Source of the DNA: Burkholderia sp. GAS332
GTDB taxonomy: Bacteria; Pseudomonadota; Gammaproteobacteria; Burkholderiales; Burkholderiaceae
DNA: 64,000 nt
NCBI GenBank assembly: GCA_900142905.1
Contig: FSRV01000001.1
Location: forward strand, 1,984,001-2,048,000
Direction of reading: 5' to 3'
Shown here: positions 59,968 to 64,000 of the stretch, piece by piece
Position numbering within the stretch: the stretch's first letter is position 1
Layout of the letters: each line of letters begins with the position of its first letter
Notes under the pieces: generated by a model
The model's database searches: none
What the model was told of the DNA's origin: nothing
What the model saw: the letters and a program-made list of their open reading frames with translations, nothing else
Position numbers and translations under genes: made by a program

Positions 59968-60744
59968 TCAGCCAGTGTCACCACCGGCAACCGGCAACAC
60001 CGTGCCCGTGATATAGCTTGCCTCGTCCGAAGCGAGGAACAGAATCGGCGCGACCTGTTCGTCGATGCTTCCGTAACGCCTGAAGAAGGTCGATTCAGTA
60101 ACCTGCTTCACCGCGTCACGCATCCAGGCCTTTTCCTGCTCGCTGTCGCCGGCGGTATTGCGAGGGACGCGTCGCGGCGGTGCGTCGGTCCCACCCGGCG
60201 CGGTGGCGACCACACGGATGTTGTGCTCCGCGTACTCCATGGCCAGTGACAGCGTGATCGCGTTGACACCGCCCTTGGCCGCCGAATACGGTACGCGGCG
60301 GATACCGCGCGTGGCATTCGAGGAGACGTTGACGATGGTGCCACCGCCACGTTTGAGCAGGTGCGGCAACACAGCATGGCAGGCATACAGCGTGGGCATG
60401 AGTGAACGGCGGATTTCCGCGTCGATCTGCTCAGGTTCGAACTCAGCGAATGGACGCATGCGAATCGCGCCACCGACGCCATTGATGAGAATGTCGATGC
60501 CGCCAAACGTGCGCACGGCAAACGCCATCGCCGATGCCGCGCCTTCGTACGTCTCGAGGTCGGCGACGAAGCCCGCCGTCTCCGCGCCACTTGCTTCGGC
60601 AGCAACTTCGCAGACGAACTCGGCGCGGTCGACGAACAGCACCTTGCCGCCTTCGGTGGCCGCACGAAGCGCTACGGCGCGACCAATGCCCTGTGCAGCG
60701 CCGGTGACGACCATGACCTTGCCGGCAAATCGTTGCGTGCTCAT
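59968..60744 (-). CDS. benD: 1,6-dihydroxycyclohexa-2,4-diene-1-carboxylate (benzoate cis-diol) dehydrogenase
   Basis: The 258-residue SDR has the TGAAQGIGRAVALRAA cofactor loop, the GVGGAIRMRPF segment, catalytic Ser in VSSNATRGI and YSAAK. It oxidises the benzoate cis-diol to catechol with loss of CO2, giving NADH. The start codon overlaps the end of benC by four bases (ATGA). It is the last gene of the benABCD set on this strand. Confidence 0.93.
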   Translation of the reverse strand: MSTQRFAGKVMVVTGAAQGIGRAVALRAATEGGKVLFVDRAEFVCEVAAEASGAETAGFVADLETYEGAASAMAFAVRTFGGIDILINGVGGAIRMRPFAEFEPEQIDAEIRRSLMPTLYACHAVLPHLLKRGGGTIVNVSSNATRGIRRVPYSAAKGGVNAITLSLAMEYAEHNIRVVATAPGGTDAPPRRVPRNTAGDSEQEKAWMRDAVKQVTESTFFRRYGSIDEQVAPILFLASDEASYITGTVLPVAGGDTG

Positions 60745-61763
60745 GCGGTCCTCGGCGTTGCGTTAGGAGTGAACTTCTCGTAGTGGAAGCTGTTGGGTTT
60801 CACGCCGTTATCGTCGAAATACTTGCGCACTGCATCGACCATCGGTGGCGGCCCGCACAGGTAAACGTCGACATCACCCTCATTCAAGATCTCGGCGGGC
60901 ATATGCTGCGTGACCCAACCTTTGCGAGGATGGCTCGAATCCGTGTCGGCCACGACGGTGGTGTAGGTGAAATTCGGCAACTTCGCCAGGTACGCATCGA
61001 TCGCATCGACCTGCACCAGGTCGAGGTCCCGGGTCACGCCATAAATCAGGTGGACCTTCTGCTGCGAATCAGCACGCGCGAGCACTTCCAGCATCGACAG
61101 GAACGGTGCCAGGCCCGTGCCGCCAGCGAGGAACAGCAACGGCCGCTCCACGGCGCGCAGATAGAAACTACCGAGCGGCCCTATCAGGTCCAACGTGTTG
61201 CCTGGCTGTGCGGAATCGAGCCAGGTGCTCATCACGCCACCGGGAATCCGCTTAATCAGGAAACTGACTTTCGATTGCCCCGGTGCCGACGAGAAGGAAT
61301 ATGAACGATGCTGGCCGCTGCCGGGAACATCAATGTTGACATACTGACCCGGCAGGAAGACCGGTGCGCTCGCGTCCACGTTCAGCTCGAGCACGACGGC
61401 CGCATCGTTGTGCGGCTCCACCTTCGATACCGTCGCCGCGAACCTGCTCTGTTCAGTCTTGCACGCAGTGGAGGAGGCCGGCACTGCAATCACACAATCG
61501 CTTTGCGGCACCATCTGGCAGGTGAGTACAAGACCGCTGTCCTTCTCGTCTTCGCTCAGCGCGTCTTCGATGTAGTCGTCGCCAAGGTCATAGCTGCCGC
61601 TTTCGGCGCGGCACTTGCAGGTGCCGCACACGCCATCGGAGCAATCCATTGGCAGGTTGATTTTCGCGCGGAAGGCGGCATCAAGCACCTTCTCGCCCGG
61701 CTTGCATGCGACGAAGCGGGTCACGCCGTCTTCGAAGTTCAGTGCAATGTTGTAGCTGGACAT
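60741..61763 (-). CDS. benC: Benzoate 1,2-dioxygenase reductase component
   Basis: The 340-residue reductase has an N-terminal plant-type [2Fe-2S] ferredoxin domain with Cys ligands in DCSDGVCGTCKCR and the last in LTCQMV, then an FAD domain (GQYVNIDVPGSGQHRSYSFSS) and an NADH domain (LLFLAGGTGLAPFLSML, VYLCGPPPMV). It feeds electrons from NADH to the BenAB oxygenase. Its start follows the benB stop by 40 bp with GGAG at hand. Confidence 0.95.
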   Translation of the reverse strand: MSSYNIALNFEDGVTRFVACKPGEKVLDAAFRAKINLPMDCSDGVCGTCKCRAESGSYDLGDDYIEDALSEDEKDSGLVLTCQMVPQSDCVIAVPASSTACKTEQSRFAATVSKVEPHNDAAVVLELNVDASAPVFLPGQYVNIDVPGSGQHRSYSFSSAPGQSKVSFLIKRIPGGVMSTWLDSAQPGNTLDLIGPLGSFYLRAVERPLLFLAGGTGLAPFLSMLEVLARADSQQKVHLIYGVTRDLDLVQVDAIDAYLAKLPNFTYTTVVADTDSSHPRKGWVTQHMPAEILNEGDVDVYLCGPPPMVDAVRKYFDDNGVKPNSFHYEKFTPNATPRTA

Positions 61764-61803
61764 GTTGTCTCCTCTACTTCCAGTTTCCTCTCACCGCTCG
61801 ACA

Positions 61804-62292
61804 TCAAACGTGGTAAATGTCGAGCACCTGGCGGATGTAATCGTTCTTCAGCACAATTTTCTTGCTGGCAATCAACAAGGCATCGTCGACCTTTCGCAAC
61901 GTAACGAACATCGTGCCGAAAAAATGGTCGTTGATTCTGTAGCGGTGGCTGAGCGTGTCGAAGTTGTAGCGCACGTCCACTTCATTGCCGCGTTCGGCCA
62001 GCACTTCTACGTTGGTCACGTTGTGGCTGGTCCGCGGTTCAGGCATCGACGCACTACTGCGCTCGGTCTTGATGCGGAACACCCGGTCTTCCAGGCCGCC
62101 GCGGTCCGGGTAATACATCAGCGAGATTTGACTCTCGTGGTCATCGGTGAGCTGGTCGTCGTCATCCCACGCCGGCATCCAGTAGGTGACGTCCTCGGCA
62201 TAGCAGGCGAGCCAATCGTCCCACTGGCGGTCATCGAGCAGGCGCGCTTCGCGGTACAGCGTGGCGCAGATTGTCTGGTAGTCGAAGCTCAT
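61804..62292 (-). CDS. benB: Benzoate 1,2-dioxygenase small subunit
   Basis: The 162-residue beta subunit of a ring-hydroxylating dioxygenase (snoaL-like fold) reads [42 protein letters not shown]...[12 protein letters not shown]. It helps form the alpha3-beta3 oxygenase and has no catalytic iron. Its ATG overlaps the stop of benA (ATGA), so the two subunits are translationally coupled. Confidence 0.95.
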   Translation of the reverse strand: MSFDYQTICATLYREARLLDDRQWDDWLACYAEDVTYWMPAWDDDDQLTDDHESQISLMYYPDRGGLEDRVFRIKTERSSASMPEPRTSHNVTNVEVLAERGNEVDVRYNFDTLSHRYRINDHFFGTMFVTLRKVDDALLIASKKIVLKNDYIRQVLDIYHV

Positions 62293-63647
62293 GCCAAGGC
62301 CTCCTCGTGTTCCTTTTTCAGTCCGTCGCGCATCACCTGAACCCAGTATTCGTGCTGGCACACAAACAGGCCTTCGTCTTCGCTGCGCTCGCCCGAGATA
62401 ACCGGCTTGAGACCCATCGTCTTCGCATTCTCGTCCGGACCATCGACCCACAACGGCGCGCCGCGCGAAAGGTCGTTCCACATCGCCGTGGTGCCGGCAT
62501 AGCCCGCCTGGCAAGCGCGGAACTCTTCAAGGTCATCCGCGGTGCCCATTCCCGTGACGTTGAAGAAATCCTCGTATTGGCGAATGCGGGTAGCGCGGTC
62601 GGCTGCGCTCTCACCCTTTGGGGCAAAGCAGAAGATGGTGACTTCGGTCTTGTCTACGCTGATCGGACGTACCACGCGAATCTGGGTGCTGAACTGGTCC
62701 ATCAGGAACACGTTCGGATACAGGCACAGGTTTCGAGTCTGGTTGACGATAAAATCCGCCTTGACTTCGCCGACGCGTGCCTTGATTTCTTCGCGGTACT
62801 GATAGACCGGTCGCACTTCCGGGTTCATCGTCTTGGTCCACAACAGAATGTGGCCGTGGTCGAACCCGTACACGCCGGCTACCGACTTGCTCCAGCTGTT
62901 CGCATCCACAGCCTTCGTGCCATCGACCTTGCGGCGGTCCATCGTTGCGGCATAGTTCCAGTGCACGGTGCTAACGTGGTAGCCGTCGCAGCCGTTCTCC
63001 ATCTGCATCTTCCAGTTGCCGTCGTAGATGTAAGAGGAGTTTCCCCGCAACACTTCCAGCCCGTTTGCGGCCTGGTCGACGATCTGGTCGATGATGACCT
63101 TGGTCTCGCCGAGGTAGTCCTCCAGCGGCACCGCGTCTGCGTTGAGGCTGCCGAACAGGAAGCCGCGATAGCTCTGGAAACGCGCAACTTTCTTCAGATC
63201 GTGCGAGCCATTGGTGTTGAATTGCACCGGGTATTCGGTGGTCTTCACGTCCTTCACTTTCAGCAGCTTGCCCGTGTTAGCGAAACTCCAGCCGTGGAAC
63301 GGACAGGTGAAGGTGCCTTTGTTACCGTGCTTTTTGCGGCAGAGCATGGCGCCTTTGTGCGCACAGGCATTAATGACCGCGTGCAGTTCGCCGCTTTTGT
63401 CGCGAGTGATCACGATGGGCTGGCGGCCAATCCAGGTGGTGTAGTAGTCGTTGTTATTGGGAATCTGGCTTTCGTGCGCCAGGTACACCCAATTGCTCTC
63501 GTAGATGTGTTTCATCTCGAGTTCAAACAAATCGGCGTTGGTGAAAATATCGCGACGGCAACGGAATACACCGTTTTGCTTGTCGTCCTGAACGGCGGTA
63601 TGCAGCAGTTCATCCAGTTGCGAGGCTTTGTCGATAATTGCAGACAT
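62289..63647 (-). CDS. benA: Benzoate 1,2-dioxygenase large (Rieske) subunit
   Basis: The 452-residue alpha subunit has the Rieske [2Fe-2S] ligands Cys95 and His97 (CAHKGAM), then Cys115 and His118 (CPFHGW). The mononuclear iron site is in [16 protein letters not shown] with His224 and His229, bridging Asp221. It adds O2 to benzoate to give the 1,2-cis-diol. GGGAGAGTA precedes the ATG. It is preceded on the same strand by catA, 113 bp away, so a catA-benABCD transcript is likely. Confidence 0.97.
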   Translation of the reverse strand: MSAIIDKASQLDELLHTAVQDDKQNGVFRCRRDIFTNADLFELEMKHIYESNWVYLAHESQIPNNNDYYTTWIGRQPIVITRDKSGELHAVINACAHKGAMLCRKKHGNKGTFTCPFHGWSFANTGKLLKVKDVKTTEYPVQFNTNGSHDLKKVARFQSYRGFLFGSLNADAVPLEDYLGETKVIIDQIVDQAANGLEVLRGNSSYIYDGNWKMQMENGCDGYHVSTVHWNYAATMDRRKVDGTKAVDANSWSKSVAGVYGFDHGHILLWTKTMNPEVRPVYQYREEIKARVGEVKADFIVNQTRNLCLYPNVFLMDQFSTQIRVVRPISVDKTEVTIFCFAPKGESAADRATRIRQYEDFFNVTGMGTADDLEEFRACQAGYAGTTAMWNDLSRGAPLWVDGPDENAKTMGLKPVISGERSEDEGLFVCQHEYWVQVMRDGLKKEHEEALA

Positions 63648-63760
63648 GAGTACTCTCCCTACGCGTGCGCCAGGATATGGAGCACGCGCATCGGTGTCGA
63701 AAGATTCTTGCGAAGAACTGAGCGGCAGCAGGGGTACGACGTAGCAGCCGCGTTCAGCGG

Positions 63761-64000
63761 TCAGGCGGTAGCAGACGCACGCAGGCGATGGACGACCTGG
63801 TTATCCTTGCCCTGAACCAGCGGCGTCAACTCGATGTTGAACTCGATTTCCTTGTACACGTCAGCCTTCATGCCCAACGCAGTGCCGCCGGTCTTTTCGA
63901 CCACAGGGGGAATCAAATCCTCGCGGGTGGCGTAGGCAAAGTCGTCCCAAATCAGCGGGTCGCCCTCGATATTGATTTGCGTCGTCAGCTTGCGGTACTT
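63761..64000 (-). CDS. catA: Catechol 1,2-dioxygenase, C-terminal fragment
   Basis: The frame is open from the window edge to the TGA at 63761-63763. The last 79 residues read [20 protein letters not shown], then [14 protein letters not shown], and end in [11 protein letters not shown], which is the C-terminal part of intradiol catechol dioxygenases. The iron-binding Tyr and His residues lie outside the window. It would cleave catechol, the product of BenD, to cis,cis-muconate. The rest of the gene continues beyond the right edge. Confidence 0.9.
   Translation of the reverse strand, partial: KYRKLTTQINIEGDPLIWDDFAYATREDLIPPVVEKTGGTALGMKADVYKEIEFNIELTPLVQGKDNQVVHRLRASATA

Noticed and set aside
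62271..63815. Plus-strand open frame of 514 codons
   Set aside because: Antisense to benA, which has full Rieske and iron-site motifs.
1..64000. CRISPR arrays, tRNA or rRNA genes, replication origin
   Set aside because: No repeat-spacer series, cloverleaf-like tRNA ends, rRNA segments or iteron/DnaA-box clusters were seen on reading both strands.

Overview
The window is a GC-rich, gene-dense segment of a beta-proteobacterium, most likely a Paraburkholderia/Caballeronia-type member of the Burkholderiaceae. The grounds are OmpC-type Burkholderia porins, a DUF3563 gene, a three-gene proton-translocating transhydrogenase, a class I PHA synthase and a catA-benABCD block. No rRNA, tRNA or CRISPR array was seen. 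The mix of catabolic operons, regulators and decayed genes suggests a secondary chromosome or megaplasmid; this is inference.

Layout. 1-2.3 kb: an autotransporter tail, a 5'-truncated acyl ligase and an OmpR-type regulator whose phosphorylation residues are replaced. 2.3-7.3 kb: an AspT-type exchanger, an exported hydrolase, a small exported protein and an FAD monooxygenase. 7.4-19.7 kb: a complete non-phosphorylative sugar or sugar-acid pathway (lactonase, LacI regulator, semialdehyde dehydrogenase, enolase-superfamily dehydratase, GntR regulator, IlvD/Edd dehydratase, HpaI aldolase, XylB-like dehydrogenase, sugar MFS, porin). 19.8-30.6 kb: an accessory stretch with small exported or stress-type proteins, a TetR, a universal stress protein, an AbiE toxin-antitoxin pair, a broken FUSC exporter, a DUF4239 membrane protein, TerB-like and DUF3563 genes and an intact IS701-family element. 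30.8-33 kb: a PmrB/PmrA- or QseC/QseB-like two-component system. 33.3-43.8 kb: a ten-gene LysR/flavin monooxygenase/peptide-type ABC/hydrolase/CMD/AhpD operon of unknown substrate. 44-46.6 kb: an NCS2 permease and an AraC regulator. 46.9-52.5 kb: a beta-oxidation-type operon with its own ETF-quinone oxidoreductase. 52.7-55.7 kb: pntAA-pntAB-pntB. 55.8-59.8 kb: Ohr, a beta-keto acid cleavage enzyme, PHA synthase and a ferritin-like protein. 60-64 kb: benD, benC, benB, benA and the 3' end of catA on the minus strand.

Two regulatory circuits can be read from the DNA. First, palindromes of the form GTTAGCGCTAAC lie before the lacI/lactonase pair, the ilvD-aldolase-SDR-MFS operon and the porin, which points to the local LacI protein as a sugar-pathway regulator. 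Second, a direct repeat of T(A/C)A(T/C)T half-sites with an 11-bp period recurs about eleven times, mostly 45-170 bp before small exported or stress-type genes and before the two-component kinase. It has the geometry of an OmpR/PmrA-family box. The window also encodes an ungapped, about 68% identical paralogue of the two-component regulator in which Asp51, Lys101 and Asp8 are Asn, Gln and Ser. A phosphorylation-blind partner regulator acting on the same boxes is therefore a testable possibility. The IS element has inserted into one of these boxes.
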